From NCBI GenBank assembly GCA_022826125.1, contig JAJDVM010000309.1, forward strand, positions 1 to 50,580: a stretch of 50,580 nucleotides of DNA, given 5' to 3'. Positions 11,494 through 20,705 of the stretch are shown piece by piece. This stretch comes from Defluviicoccus sp. (lineage in GTDB: Bacteria > Pseudomonadota > Alphaproteobacteria > MPNO01). The notes below the pieces were generated by a model. That model was not told where the DNA came from. It worked only from the letters and a program-made list of their open reading frames with translations, and made no database searches. Each line of letters begins with the position of its first letter. The first letter of the stretch is position 1. The translations under genes and the position numbers were made by a program.

Positions 11494-11983
11494 CCGCGGA
11501 GGCCCCGGACAGCGCGTTGTAGCGGCCCTTGTAGTAAAGCAGCGGCCGGCAATCGTCTTCCCGGTAGACCATCTCCCGGATGCGGCCGACGACGATGACG
11601 TGGTCTCCCCCCTCGTGGATCGCATCGGTGTCGCATTCGAGGTTGGCGAGACAGCCGGGCAGAATCGGGCTTCCCGTCTCCCAGGTGACGTATTCGATCC
11701 CGTTCCACTTGTCGGGCTGCGACCGGGCGAAATTGGTCGAGATCCCCTCCTGGTCCTCGCCGAGGACGTTCACGGCGAAGTGCCGGGAATTCCGGAACGC
11801 CTCGAAGCTCATCGCGTTGTAATCGAGGCAGAACAGGCAGAGCGGCGGGTCGAGAGAAAGCGAGGTGAAGGAATTGGCGGTCACGCCGTAGAGGGTTCCG
11901 TCGGAGTCGGCGGTGGTGATCACGGTGATGCCTGTGGCGAAACAGCCGAACGCATCGCGCAACGCCCTGGGATCCAAAGTCAT
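11459..11983 (-). CDS. Flavin reductase family protein
   Basis: FMN-binding split-barrel protein of 174 residues that reduces FMN or FAD with NAD(P)H, usually for a partner monooxygenase. Typical segments are ALRDAFGCFATGITVITT at the start, GVTANSFTSLSLDPPLCLFC, NSRHFAVNVLGEDQ and the closing GDHVIVVGRIREM. ATG 11983 matches the family start; the frame also runs 25 codons upstream. No flavin-dependent oxygenase gene is adjacent. A PaaI thioesterase gene lies upstream on the same strand. Confidence 0.88.
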   Translation of the reverse strand: MTLDPRALRDAFGCFATGITVITTADSDGTLYGVTANSFTSLSLDPPLCLFCLDYNAMSFEAFRNSRHFAVNVLGEDQEGISTNFARSQPDKWNGIEYVTWETGSPILPGCLANLECDTDAIHEGGDHVIVVGRIREMVYREDDCRPLLYYKGRYNALSGASAVNASATSSPAD

Positions 11984-12100
11984 CTTGTCTTTCGCCGTTC
12001 TGCCCCGTCGCGCCGCATCGGAAGGGATCGGCCCGTTCCCGTGGGTACGCTCCGGCAAGTCTACTTGAGCAGGGCTCGCCCTTCAAAGAGCCCGGGTCTG

Positions 12101-12523
12101 TCAGGACTTCGCGGCGGCGGAAAAATAGACCCCGCGTCCGCTGGCGATCAGCCTGTCCCGCGCATCGTGGACGGATGCCTCGGCGACCGCGTTGGTGCCG
12201 CCCAGACGGACCACCCTGCCCTTCGCCACGAGATCGCCGGGTTCGGCGGCACGGTGATAGTCGACACGAAGGTCTACCGTCGGCACCGGCATTCCGAGCT
12301 TGGCGGCGATCGCGAAATCGGCCGCCGTGTCTATCAGCGCGCCGATGATGCCGCCATGCGTGATCCTGAGCCTGGGGTTCGAGATCATCTCTTCCCGCCA
12401 CTTCATGCCGATCTCGATACCGTCCTCGGTATAGGAGACGATATGGAGGCCCATCCAGGCGTTGAAATGGTTGGCGACGAGGCGCGCTTCGAGCTTGTCG
12501 GCCGCGATCACGTTCTCGGCCAT
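12101..12523 (-). CDS. PaaI family thioesterase (hotdog fold)
   Basis: Acyl-CoA thioesterase-like hotdog protein of 140 residues. The signature region ITHGGIIGALIDTAADFAI holds the HGG turn and the acidic residue of the hot-dog active site, and TVDLRVDYHRAAEPGDLVAKG is the usual central strand pair. Such enzymes release stalled acyl- or aryl-CoA intermediates, for example hydroxyphenylacetyl-CoA. The gene is divergent from the leucyltransferase gene across a 265-base gap and probably co-transcribed with the flavin reductase. Exact substrate cannot be read from sequence. Confidence 0.82.
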   Translation of the reverse strand: MAENVIAADKLEARLVANHFNAWMGLHIVSYTEDGIEIGMKWREEMISNPRLRITHGGIIGALIDTAADFAIAAKLGMPVPTVDLRVDYHRAAEPGDLVAKGRVVRLGGTNAVAEASVHDARDRLIASGRGVYFSAAAKS

Positions 12524-12623
12524 TGCGGCCTCCCCTGACGGCTTGGCGGAAGCGCCGCGTTCGGCGCCTGGAAAAAGCGTCGCGCGACGGGCTCCCTTTG
12601 GTGCGCAGGATACAAATTAAGTA

Positions 12624-12636
12624 GTTGAATTTCAAC
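12624..12636. promoter_or_regulatory. Palindrome in AT-rich divergent promoter region
   Basis: GTTGAATTTCAAC is a perfect 6-1-6 palindrome inside an unusually AT-rich island (about 12608-12650) between the thioesterase (-) and leucyltransferase (+) genes. On the minus strand TTGTTG, 17 bases and TTGTAT give a possible thioesterase promoter across it. It may be an operator for a dimeric regulator. The remainder of the 265-base gap shows no gene. Confidence 0.35.
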
Positions 12637-12788
12637 AATTATTTTTGACAATCGGGTTCCGTGACAGAACCGGGCGAAGCCGTCTTCGGACGACGTCCGG
12701 CAGTACCGCTCGACCGTTGGCAGGCTGCCGCCGCAGGCCCTATGATCCCGGCGATGGAACGCGCAAAGATCGTGAAGTCGAGGCGGCG

Positions 12789-13526
12789 ATGACCGAGCAG
12801 CCGCTCCGCGGGCCGGATCGGTTTTTCTTCGGCACGCGCATCCTGCCCTGCCCCTACCTTCCGGGCCGGCGGGAACGCAAGGTCGTCACGGATCTCGGCG
12901 GATCGGGCGCCGCCGAGCTTTACGAGCGCATGTCGCGTGCCGGCTTCCGCCGCAGCCACGGCCTCGCCTACCGGCCGGCCTGCCCCGACTGCTCGGCCTG
13001 CATTCCGATCCGGATCCGTACGGACGGTTTCGAGATGACGCGATCCATCCGGCGGCTCGTTCGGACCAACGCGGATCTCGCGGTGGAGGATCTGTCGGCG
13101 ACCGCCACGGCCGAACAGTACCGCCTCTTCGCGCGCTACCAGCGCGCACGCCACGGCGACGGCGACATGTCGTCGATGACGTACCGCGACTTCCGATCGA
13201 TGGTCGAGGACACGCCGATCGACACGCGGTCGATCGAGTTCCGCACCGCCGACGGCACCCTGGTCGGCGTGATGCTCGCCGACCGCCTGCGCGACTCGCT
13301 TTCCGCGGTTTACAGTTTCTTCGGGCCAGAAGAGTCGCGCCGCGGCCTCGGCACCTACATGGTCTACTGGCTGGTGAAAGAGGCGGCGGAGACCGATCTC
13401 CCCCACGTCTATCTCGGCTACTGGATCGAGGAATGCGCCAAGATGTCCTACAAGGTGCGGTTCCGCCCGGTGGAAATCCTCGGTTCCGGGGGTTGGCGGG
13501 AGTACCGGCCGAACGGCGCGGAGTAG
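12789..13526 (+). CDS. bpt: Aspartate/glutamate leucyltransferase (Bpt-type)
   Basis: Transfers leucine from leucyl-tRNA to N-terminal acidic residues, tagging proteins for ClpAP degradation (bacterial N-end rule). The 245-residue product contains CPYLPGRRERK near the start, the characteristic FRRSHGLAYRPACPDCSAC segment with its cysteine cluster and, in the C-terminal acetyltransferase-like half, YSFFGPEESRRGLGTYMV and YLGYWIEECAKMSYKVRFRP. ATG 12789 is chosen over an in-frame start at 12645 because the family begins here. It ends 15 bases from the convergent TRAP permease gene. Confidence 0.92.
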   Translation: MTEQPLRGPDRFFFGTRILPCPYLPGRRERKVVTDLGGSGAAELYERMSRAGFRRSHGLAYRPACPDCSACIPIRIRTDGFEMTRSIRRLVRTNADLAVEDLSATATAEQYRLFARYQRARHGDGDMSSMTYRDFRSMVEDTPIDTRSIEFRTADGTLVGVMLADRLRDSLSAVYSFFGPEESRRGLGTYMVYWLVKEAAETDLPHVYLGYWIEECAKMSYKVRFRPVEILGSGGWREYRPNGAE

Positions 13527-13541
13527 AAGCGGACCGAGCCC

Positions 13542-16181
13542 TCAGAAATTGAGCGAGATATCCCGGTGAACGGCGAGGCAACCGGAGAGCGCGCTCGCCT
13601 GTTCGGCGGTCAGGCGGTCCTGCTGGCGCACGCCGATGGTGTCCCGGATGGCGAGCTCGTAGGCGGCGAGCCCGGGCGCCAGATCCACCGCGGCGCGTGA
13701 CCGCCAGGCAAGCTCGGCGCGGAGCCTCTCGACCGCCTGATCGAAGTTCCTCATCGCCTTCTCGCGGTCCGGGGTCTTCCGCCTCAGCTCCCGGCGGGCG
13801 CGCGAAAGCTTGCTCCGGATCTGGCCCGCGCCGGCGACCTTGCCGATGCTGCGCTCGACCGTGCGGATCTCCTCCATCGCCTTCTTGGGCGTTTCGTTGA
13901 CGATGAGGGTGCGCAGCCCGAGGACCGCGCCCTCGAGCGCGGCCAGCTTGCCGGTATCGCCCACGACCGTGCGCAGGGTCGAAACCGCCTCATAGGCTTC
14001 GTCGACATTCCGGCGATAGGCGAGTCGGGCGCGGCGTTCGGCGGTGTTGGCGGTCCGGAACCGTTTCTCGGTCTCCTTCCAGTCCGACGGTATCCGCGCT
14101 TCGAGCGCCTGGCGCTCGCCGATCAGGGAATCGATCTCCGCGCGGAGCGCGGGGGTGGTGCCGGTGCGCCGCGCCGCCGACTCGAGCGCCTTCTGCTCGT
14201 CGGCCAGCCGGCGGATGTTCGCCTGCAAGCCGCGCACCTCGCGATGAACCGGCTTGTAGGACGGGCGCATCGCGGCGACCTCGGCCTCCGTCTCACGCAC
14301 CTTGGCCACGCGCGCGAAGGTCGCGTCGGCGGCGTCGAGGCCCTCGGCGAAAGCGCGTCGCCGCGAGTCGGGCAGATAGCTCAGGTCGAGGCGCCGCGCG
14401 GTCCCGATACTGCGGTGGAGCGCATCTTGCCGGGCGTCGTATTGAGCGAAGAGATGATCCTCCAGGCACAGCTGGAGGCGTGGGTTCTTGGGCGGCGGCG
14501 CGGTCTCCGAACCGAGATAGACCCGGTTGGGCAAATAGTTCACCAGCGCCGGGAACAGGCCGACGATGCCGAGCGCGACGAGCTGGAGCAGGATGAACGG
14601 CACCACGCCGAGATAGATCTGCGTGGTCCGGACCTCGGGCGGCGCAACGCCGCGCAAATAGAAGAGAGCGAACCCGAAGGGCGGCGTCAGAAACGACGTC
14701 TGCATGTTGACGCCGATCATCACACCGAGCCAGACGGCGGTGACGTTGGCCGAGGTGTCGGCGAGCAGGATCGGCGCAATGATCGGCACCACGACGACCG
14801 CGATCTCGATGAAGTCGAGGAAGAAGCCGAGGATGAAGATCACCGCCATGACGACGGCGAACTTGGTGTAGAACCCGCCCGGCAGTCCGGTCAGGAACTC
14901 GCGCACTCCCTCCTCGCCGCCGAAGGCCCGGAACGCGGCGGTGAGCATCGCCGCGCCGAGCAGGATGATGAAGACCAGCGACGTCGTCTTCGCGGTCTCG
15001 ATCATCACGCCACTCAGCGTGTCGTCGATCTTGTACGCCCGCCACGCGCTCCACAGCACGGCCGCCAGGAAGACCACGGTCGCGATCCCCGCGAGCACGA
15101 TGGCGAACGCCTCGGTGTCGGTCTTGATGCTCTTGATGTTGATGTCGACGAAATAGAGCAGGCCCGCCATCGTCAGCACCGCGGCGATGGCCAGCAGCCC
15201 GGGAACGAACGCGCCCCTTTCGCCCGCCTTGAGGCGGTAGCCCGCCATGAGCAGCGCGCCGACGGCGCCGATCGCGCCGGCCTGGTTGACCGTCGCGATG
15301 CCCATGATGATCGAGCCCAGCACCAGCAGGATCAGCGCGAGCGGCGGGACCAGCGCGACCAGCACGCGGCGCACGAACCGCCAGTCGTAGTCCCCGCGGA
15401 ACGGGACCGGCGGCGCCGTCCCCGGCCTGAGCAACGACAGGACGAGGATGTAGATCATGTAGAGCCCGACCAGGACGAGTCCCGGCAGCAGCGCTCCCAC
15501 GAACATGTCCCCCGCGCTGGTCGAGGTCAGGTCGAACTCGGTCGGCATGCTGAACTGGCCGGTCGCCTGCTTGTACTCGGTCGAGCGGAGCGTGCTCGCC
15601 TGATCGGTCGCGTTGGAGAGCTGGTCGGCGAGGATGATCAGCACGATCGAGGGCGGGATGATCTGGCCGAGCGTGCCCGAGGCGCTGATCGTGCCGGTGG
15701 CGAGCGGGCGCGAATAGTTGTTGCGCAGCATCACCGGCAGCGAGATCAGCCCCATCGCGATCACCGTGGCGCCGACGATGCCGGTGGTCGCCGCGAGCAG
15801 CGCGCCGACGAAGACGACCGCGATACCCAGCCCGCCCGGGATCGGCCCGAACAGTTGCGCCATGGTGACCAGCAGATCCTCGGCCACCTTGGAGCGCTCC
15901 AGCATGATTCCCATGAAGACGAACAGCGGGATCGCGATCAGGGTGTCGCGCTCGACCTCCCAGTAGATGCCGCGGAAGTTGGTGACGCCTGCGTTGAGCC
16001 ACTGGGTCGGCCCGCCGTGGCTGAAATAGGCGTCGGTGTCGCCCGCGAACAGCCAGCCGGTCAGCGCCGCCAGCCCGATGCTCAGGATCGCCGAGCCCGG
16101 CAGCGCGAAGGCGACCGGATATCCGGACGCCAGCGCGAAGGCCATCGACAGGATCAGAACGGCGAGAAAGACCGTTTCCAT
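13542..16181 (-). CDS. TRAP transporter large permease DctM with C-terminal coiled-coil extension
   Basis: Main membrane subunit of the second TRAP importer, 879 residues against about 430-600 for usual DctM proteins. Residues 1 to about 555 are membrane domain: many helices, LFVFMGIMLERSKVAEDLL, SASGTLGQIIPPSIVLIIL and TSFLTPPFGFALFYLRG are DctM signatures, with an inserted set of helices in the middle as in the mannitol/chloroaromatic-type branch. From about 559 to the end the chain is hydrophilic, charged and helical, rich in Arg, Glu, Ala and Leu, with no membrane helix; it looks like a cytoplasmic coiled coil. ATG 16181 overlaps the DctQ stop (ATGA). The tail reads as one open frame with normal codon usage. 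Confidence 0.88.
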   Translation of the reverse strand: METVFLAVLILSMAFALASGYPVAFALPGSAILSIGLAALTGWLFAGDTDAYFSHGGPTQWLNAGVTNFRGIYWEVERDTLIAIPLFVFMGIMLERSKVAEDLLVTMAQLFGPIPGGLGIAVVFVGALLAATTGIVGATVIAMGLISLPVMLRNNYSRPLATGTISASGTLGQIIPPSIVLIILADQLSNATDQASTLRSTEYKQATGQFSMPTEFDLTSTSAGDMFVGALLPGLVLVGLYMIYILVLSLLRPGTAPPVPFRGDYDWRFVRRVLVALVPPLALILLVLGSIIMGIATVNQAGAIGAVGALLMAGYRLKAGERGAFVPGLLAIAAVLTMAGLLYFVDINIKSIKTDTEAFAIVLAGIATVVFLAAVLWSAWRAYKIDDTLSGVMIETAKTTSLVFIILLGAAMLTAAFRAFGGEEGVREFLTGLPGGFYTKFAVVMAVIFILGFFLDFIEIAVVVVPIIAPILLADTSANVTAVWLGVMIGVNMQTSFLTPPFGFALFYLRGVAPPEVRTTQIYLGVVPFILLQLVALGIVGLFPALVNYLPNRVYLGSETAPPPKNPRLQLCLEDHLFAQYDARQDALHRSIGTARRLDLSYLPDSRRRAFAEGLDAADATFARVAKVRETEAEVAAMRPSYKPVHREVRGLQANIRRLADEQKALESAARRTGTTPALRAEIDSLIGERQALEARIPSDWKETEKRFRTANTAERRARLAYRRNVDEAYEAVSTLRTVVGDTGKLAALEGAVLGLRTLIVNETPKKAMEEIRTVERSIGKVAGAGQIRSKLSRARRELRRKTPDREKAMRNFDQAVERLRAELAWRSRAAVDLAPGLAAYELAIRDTIGVRQQDRLTAEQASALSGCLAVHRDISLNF

Positions 16182-17179
16182 CAGCCGCTCTCGCCCGGCT
16201 CGGGCTCGTTGAGCAGAGTGGCCGCGCTGGAGAGAAACTGGCTGAGGAACTGGGCGAGCATGGACAGCGCATAGATCAGCAGGAACCCGGCCATCAGGTA
16301 CTTCACGTACATGCCGTAGCCGCTCTGCGAGACCTCGAAGCTGAGCAGGGGGGCGTTTATCAGGTTGGACTTGCCGCCCAGGCCGCGGACCAGGATCACC
16401 CAGCAGAGCGGCACGCCGAGCAGTGCCGCGCCCAGCGCATTCGTCCACGCCTTTCCGCGCGCGCTGAACCCGGTATAGAGCACGTCGACGCGGACATGGC
16501 CCTCATGGAGCAGGGTATAGGCGCTCGCGAACAGGAACAGGGCGGCGTACCAGAACCGGACCAGATCGCCCATGAAGGCCTGTTCGTAGGAGAACACGAA
16601 CCGCGCGATGACGATCTGGAGCTCGGCCAGGACGATCAGGAAGGCGAGCCAGGTGAATCCGATGGATCGGGTCAGGGCGGCAATGACCAGCGCAACGCCG
16701 ATCAACGGAAAGTGCACGAATTCGCCGCGGAACCGCGACTTGCCGAGCGACTCCGCGAGCTCCGCGCCGACCGCGCCGACCAGCAGGCCCTCGACCCGGA
16801 GGAAGGAGATCGCCATGTCGACGAGGCCGACCAGGAGCACGCCCCAGAAGGCGGCGCGCGCGATATAGGCGGCGATGGCGGACAATATCTCGGCGTCCCC
16901 GTGCATCGGACGCCCGCGCCACCAGGCATAGACGAAGGGCGCCAGGACCGCCGCCGCGTAGGCCGCGAACTGGAGCCAGCCGAGCGCCGCGCCGGTGGCG
17001 TCGAGGCCGCCCCCTCTGGAGTCGAAGCCCAGCACGCCGAGATGGCCGAACAGCCCTTCGAGCCCGGGCCAGCCGCGCCAGAAGATCAGATAGTTGCAAA
17101 CCGCGAATACGAAGGCGACGGCGGCCGTCGCGAGGGCGAGGCCGCGCAACGCGGTCGCCGGCCAGCCACCGGCGGTCAC
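16181..17179 (-). CDS. TRAP transporter small permease DctQ, extended form
   Basis: Small membrane subunit of the TRAP importer. The 332-residue protein is nearly twice the common length. Residues from about 175 onward carry the DctQ pattern (LAELQIVIARFVFSYEQAF, then HEGHVRVDVLY and four helices). The first 170 residues add about four further hydrophobic segments, at roughly 11-34, 68-86, 110-128 and 150-170. Long DctQ proteins accompany the TakP-like binding proteins of some alphaproteobacteria. It lies 103 bases downstream of the binding-protein gene and overlaps the DctM gene by one base. Confidence 0.8.
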   Translation of the reverse strand: MTAGGWPATALRGLALATAAVAFVFAVCNYLIFWRGWPGLEGLFGHLGVLGFDSRGGGLDATGAALGWLQFAAYAAAVLAPFVYAWWRGRPMHGDAEILSAIAAYIARAAFWGVLLVGLVDMAISFLRVEGLLVGAVGAELAESLGKSRFRGEFVHFPLIGVALVIAALTRSIGFTWLAFLIVLAELQIVIARFVFSYEQAFMGDLVRFWYAALFLFASAYTLLHEGHVRVDVLYTGFSARGKAWTNALGAALLGVPLCWVILVRGLGGKSNLINAPLLSFEVSQSGYGMYVKYLMAGFLLIYALSMLAQFLSQFLSSAATLLNEPEPGESG

Positions 17180-17233
17180 CCGCGCGCCCCGGCGGGGGAA
17201 GATACGAAACGATACATGCCCCGACGCCGAGCC

Positions 17234-17268
17234 GGCGGCCGGGCGAACGCTTCGTCCGCCCGGCCGCC
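17234..17268 (-). terminator. Intercistronic hairpin between dctP-type and dctQ-type genes
   Basis: GGCGGCCGGGCG (17234-17245) and CGCCCGGCCGCC (17257-17268) form a perfect 12-bp stem with an 11-base loop, starting 14 bases after the stop codon of the binding-protein gene on the minus strand. There is no T-run, so it is more likely a partial terminator or a 3'-end stabiliser that lets the abundant binding protein be made in excess over the permease. Confidence 0.5.
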
Positions 17269-17282
17269 AAACGACTTAAGCG

Positions 17283-18377
17283 TCAGACGTCGAGCACGCG
17301 GTTGCGCTGGGCGAGGTACGCCTGATCGGAAATCTTCGTCCAGCCCCCGACGTTCTTCCGCGCCTTGAGGAAGCTCTGGTGGATCTCGTCGGCGAGCGGG
17401 CTGTGCGCCCTCGCGGCCTCGAAGACCTCCGCGGCGGCCTCTCCGAAGCTGTCATAGACGTCGTCGTTGAACTTGCGCAGCTTGACGCCGTGATCGCTGA
17501 GCAGGCGTGCGAGCGCGGCGCCGTTCTTGGCGTTGTACTCCGCCATCATGACGTCGTTTTCCATCGCGGTCGCGGCCTCGATGGCGGCCTGGTCGGACTT
17601 GGTGAGCTTGCCCCACCAGGACGCGTTCATGCCGAAGGACAGCATCGAGCCGGGCTCGTGCATGCCGGGGTAGTAGTAGAACTTGGCTGCTTCGTAGAAC
17701 TTCATGAAGCTGTCGTTCCACGGACCCACCCACTCGGTGGCGTCGATGGCGCCCGACACGAGGTTCTCGTAGATCTGACCGCCCGGCAGCGACACCGGCG
17801 ACGCGCCGAGCTTGGCCATCACGTCGCCGCCGAGGCCCGGAATACGCATCTTGAGGCCCTTGAGATCGTCGGAGGAGTTGATCTCCTTGTTGAACCAGCC
17901 GCCCATCTGGACGCCGGTATTGCCCGCCATGACACATTTGAGGCCGTAATTGCCGGCGAGCTTGTCCCACAGCTGCTGCCCGCCGCCGAAGCGGATCCAG
18001 GCATTCATCTCGGTATAGGTGAGGCCGAACGGCACCGAGGTGAAATAGGCCCAGCCGGGATGCTTGCCTTTCCAGTAATAGTCGGCTGCGTGATACGCCT
18101 GGGCGTTGCCGGACGCGACCTCATCGAAGGAATCGAACGCACCGACCCGCTCCCCGGCGGCGAAATACTGGACCTGGATGCGACCGTCCGTCATGTCGGA
18201 CAGGTGCTTGGCGAGGCGCTGCGCGCCGGTTCCCAATCCCGGGAAGTCGCGGGGCCAGGTGGTGACCATGACCATTTCGACGCGCTGCTGCGCGACGGCG
18301 GGCGCCGCGAGCGTGGTTGCAGCGGCCGCGCCGGCGACGCCTGCACCGGCCTTGGTAAGGAATTTGCGTCTCTTCAT
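17283..18377 (-). CDS. TRAP transporter substrate-binding protein, TakP-like, Tat-exported
   Basis: Periplasmic binding protein of 364 residues. It starts MKRRKFLTKAGAGVAG, a twin-arginine signal with a cleavage site near APAVAQQ (about residue 29), so it is probably exported folded. The body matches the TakP group, which binds 2-oxo acids such as pyruvate with sodium: AAGERVGAFDSFDEVASG, GNTGVQMGGWF, LKGLKMRIPGLGGDVMAKLG and AIDATEWVGPW. The ligand is therefore likely a keto acid or another small carboxylate, by analogy. It heads the operon dctP-dctQ-dctM and is followed by a strong hairpin. Confidence 0.87.
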   Translation of the reverse strand: MKRRKFLTKAGAGVAGAAAATTLAAPAVAQQRVEMVMVTTWPRDFPGLGTGAQRLAKHLSDMTDGRIQVQYFAAGERVGAFDSFDEVASGNAQAYHAADYYWKGKHPGWAYFTSVPFGLTYTEMNAWIRFGGGQQLWDKLAGNYGLKCVMAGNTGVQMGGWFNKEINSSDDLKGLKMRIPGLGGDVMAKLGASPVSLPGGQIYENLVSGAIDATEWVGPWNDSFMKFYEAAKFYYYPGMHEPGSMLSFGMNASWWGKLTKSDQAAIEAATAMENDVMMAEYNAKNGAALARLLSDHGVKLRKFNDDVYDSFGEAAAEVFEAARAHSPLADEIHQSFLKARKNVGGWTKISDQAYLAQRNRVLDV

Positions 18378-18464
18378 CGGGAAGATCCCCCTAGGACAGA
18401 TTTCGTCCCGGCTTTCCTAGCAGATACGCTGCGCAGGCTCAATTTCTCCGGCGGACCACTCGCT

Positions 18465-20705
18465 TCAGATTTCGCGGGGGAAGAAGCGGTTCGAGCGCGG
18501 GAAGCCCTTGGGCACGACGCGGCCCGCGTGTCCGCGCTTTCCGATCCACCGATCGAGCGCCGGCTCCCGCCTCGTCCGCTGGCCGGAGCGCCAGGTCAGG
18601 CCCTCGCCGCGATCGAAGACGGCGACATCCGATAGCCCGCCCTCGGCGTAACGCTGCAAGATCACGCCCCGGCCGCGCGTCATCTCGGGCAGTTCCGAAA
18701 ACGGGAACACCAGCATCTTCCGGTTGCCGCCGACGACGGCGATGCTGTCCCCTTCGGCCGGCGCGCAGGCCTGCGCCTCGACTCCCGGGGAAAGGTTGAG
18801 GACCTGCTTGCCGGCGCGGGTCTGCGCCACGACCGAGTCCTCGGGCACCGCGAAGCCGCGCCCGTCGCCAGCCGCGACGACGAGCCTGCGGCCGGACTCG
18901 TGGACGAAGAGCTGGACGATGTCCTGGTCGTTGCCGAGGTCGATCATCAGCCGGACCGGCTCGCCGTGCCCGCGCCCGTTGGGCAGCCGGTCGCAGGGGA
19001 TGGTGTAGAAGCGGCCGTTGGTGCCGAAGGCGAGGAGCCTGTCGGTGGTATGGGCGCGGAGCACGAACCGCCCGCGGTCGCCGTCCTTGAATTTCAGTGC
19101 GGCGAGGTCCTCCTGATGGCCGCGAATTGCACGGATCCAGCCCTTTTCGGAACAGATTACCGTGATGGGTTCGCGCTCGATCGCCGGGTCGAGGGAAATA
19201 TCGGGATCGACCGGGACATCGCCGATCTCGGTCCGGCGGGCGCCGCCTTCGCCCTCGGCACCGAAGCGGTCTCGGACATCGCGGATTTCCTCCGCGATAC
19301 GCTGCCAGCGCAGCGATTCCGTCTTCAGCAGCTTCCTGAGCTCCCTCTGCTCGGACTTGAGCGTCTTGTGCTCCTTCCCGATCTCGACTTCCTCGAGCCT
19401 CCGGAGTGCGCGCAGGCGCATGTTGAGGATCGCCTCCGCCTGGACCTCGCTCATCTCCCAGCGGGCCATCATCGCCGCCTTCGGGTCGTCGGCCTCGCGG
19501 ATGAGGCGGATGATCTCGTCCAGGTTCGCGAACGCGATCAGGTAGCCGGCCAGGACTTCGAGGCGGCCGGCGATCTTCTCCAGGCGGTGCCGGGTCCGCC
19601 GCAGGAGGATGTCGTGGCGGTGGTCGAGAAACGCCCGCAGCATCTCCCGAAGGTTCATCACCTTCGGCACCCTGCCGCCGTCGAGCACGTTCATGTTGAT
19701 CGAGACACGGGTCTCGAGCTCGGTATGGCGGAAAAGCTGCGCCATCAGCATTTCGGGCTCGACGGAACGCGAGCTGGGCTCCAGCACGAGGCGCAGGTCC
19801 TCGGCCGACTCGTCCCGCACATCGGCCAGTATCGGAACCTTGCGCTCGGCAATCAGGGCGGCGATCCGCTCGATCAGGCGCGCCTTCTGGGTCTGGTAGG
19901 GAATCTCCGTCACCACGACCTGGTAGCGGCCGTGGCTGAGCCGCTCGACTTCCCACCGCGCGCGGACGCGCAGCGCGCCGCGTCCGGTGGCGTAGGCTTC
20001 CTCGATCACCGAGCGCGGCTCGGCGAGAACGCCGCCGGTCGGAAAGTCGGGTCCGGGCACCAGCTCGACCAGCTGCGCGTTGCCGGCATCGGGATGCTCG
20101 ATCAGGTGGAGCGCCGCGTCGCAGACCTCGCCCAGATTGTGCGGCGGGATGCTGGTCGCCATGCCCACGGCGATCCCGCTCGCCCCGTTGCAGAGCAGGT
20201 TGGGAACGCTCGCGGGCAGCACCGCCGGCTCGTCGTCGGTACCGTCGTAGTTGGGCCGGAAATCGACCGCGTCCTCGTCGATCCCTTCGAGCAGGGCGAG
20301 CGCGTAGCGCGTCAGCCGGGCCTCGGTGTAGCGCATGGCCGCCGCGCCGTCGCCGTCGATATTGCCGAAATTCCCCTGCCCCTCGACCAGCGGGTAGCGC
20401 ACGGCGAAGTCCTGGGCCATCCGCACCATCGCGTCGTAGATCGCCTGGTCGCCGTGCGGGTGGAACTTGCCCATGACGTCGCCGACGACCCGGGCGCATT
20501 TCTTGAACCCCGCGTCCGGATCGAGCCGCAGCTGGCGCATCGCGAAGAGGAGCCGCCGATGGACCGGCTTGAGCCCGTCGCGTACGTCGGGCAGCGACCG
20601 GGAGGTTATGGTCGAGAGGGCATAGGCCAGATACCGCTCGCCCAGCGCCTCGGTCAGAGGGATCTCGCGGGTCGCGGATTCGAACAGGTCGGCTTGGTCG
20701 GTCAT
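18465..20705 (-). CDS. parC: DNA topoisomerase IV subunit A
   Basis: Breakage-reunion subunit that decatenates daughter chromosomes together with ParE. The 746-residue protein has [20 protein letters not shown] near the start, catalytic Tyr126 in [11 protein letters not shown], and a C-terminal beta-propeller-like region. In the quinolone-binding helix ([20 protein letters not shown]) the positions equal to E. coli Ser80 and Glu84 are Gln87 and Asp91; loss of the serine may lower quinolone binding, which would be natural variation here. The start overlaps the recO stop by four bases. The parE gene is not in the window. Confidence 0.95.
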   Translation of the reverse strand: MTDQADLFESATREIPLTEALGERYLAYALSTITSRSLPDVRDGLKPVHRRLLFAMRQLRLDPDAGFKKCARVVGDVMGKFHPHGDQAIYDAMVRMAQDFAVRYPLVEGQGNFGNIDGDGAAAMRYTEARLTRYALALLEGIDEDAVDFRPNYDGTDDEPAVLPASVPNLLCNGASGIAVGMATSIPPHNLGEVCDAALHLIEHPDAGNAQLVELVPGPDFPTGGVLAEPRSVIEEAYATGRGALRVRARWEVERLSHGRYQVVVTEIPYQTQKARLIERIAALIAERKVPILADVRDESAEDLRLVLEPSSRSVEPEMLMAQLFRHTELETRVSINMNVLDGGRVPKVMNLREMLRAFLDHRHDILLRRTRHRLEKIAGRLEVLAGYLIAFANLDEIIRLIREADDPKAAMMARWEMSEVQAEAILNMRLRALRRLEEVEIGKEHKTLKSEQRELRKLLKTESLRWQRIAEEIRDVRDRFGAEGEGGARRTEIGDVPVDPDISLDPAIEREPITVICSEKGWIRAIRGHQEDLAALKFKDGDRGRFVLRAHTTDRLLAFGTNGRFYTIPCDRLPNGRGHGEPVRLMIDLGNDQDIVQLFVHESGRRLVVAAGDGRGFAVPEDSVVAQTRAGKQVLNLSPGVEAQACAPAEGDSIAVVGGNRKMLVFPFSELPEMTRGRGVILQRYAEGGLSDVAVFDRGEGLTWRSGQRTRREPALDRWIGKRGHAGRVVPKGFPRSNRFFPREI

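Noticed and set aside
13542-14507. Separate gene for the coiled-coil segment after DctM
   Set aside because: The segment is in the same frame as DctM without a stop, and no good ribosome-binding site and start separate it.
14244-16274. 676-codon open frame on the plus strand opposite the tailed DctM gene
   Set aside because: Low-complexity Arg/Asp/Glu/His composition typical of antisense frames; the minus strand encodes DctM.
18391-18420. CTAGGA...TCCTAG inverted repeat before the TakP-like gene
   Set aside because: Six-base arms 18 bases apart that overlap the ribosome-binding region; could easily be chance, with no second copy seen.
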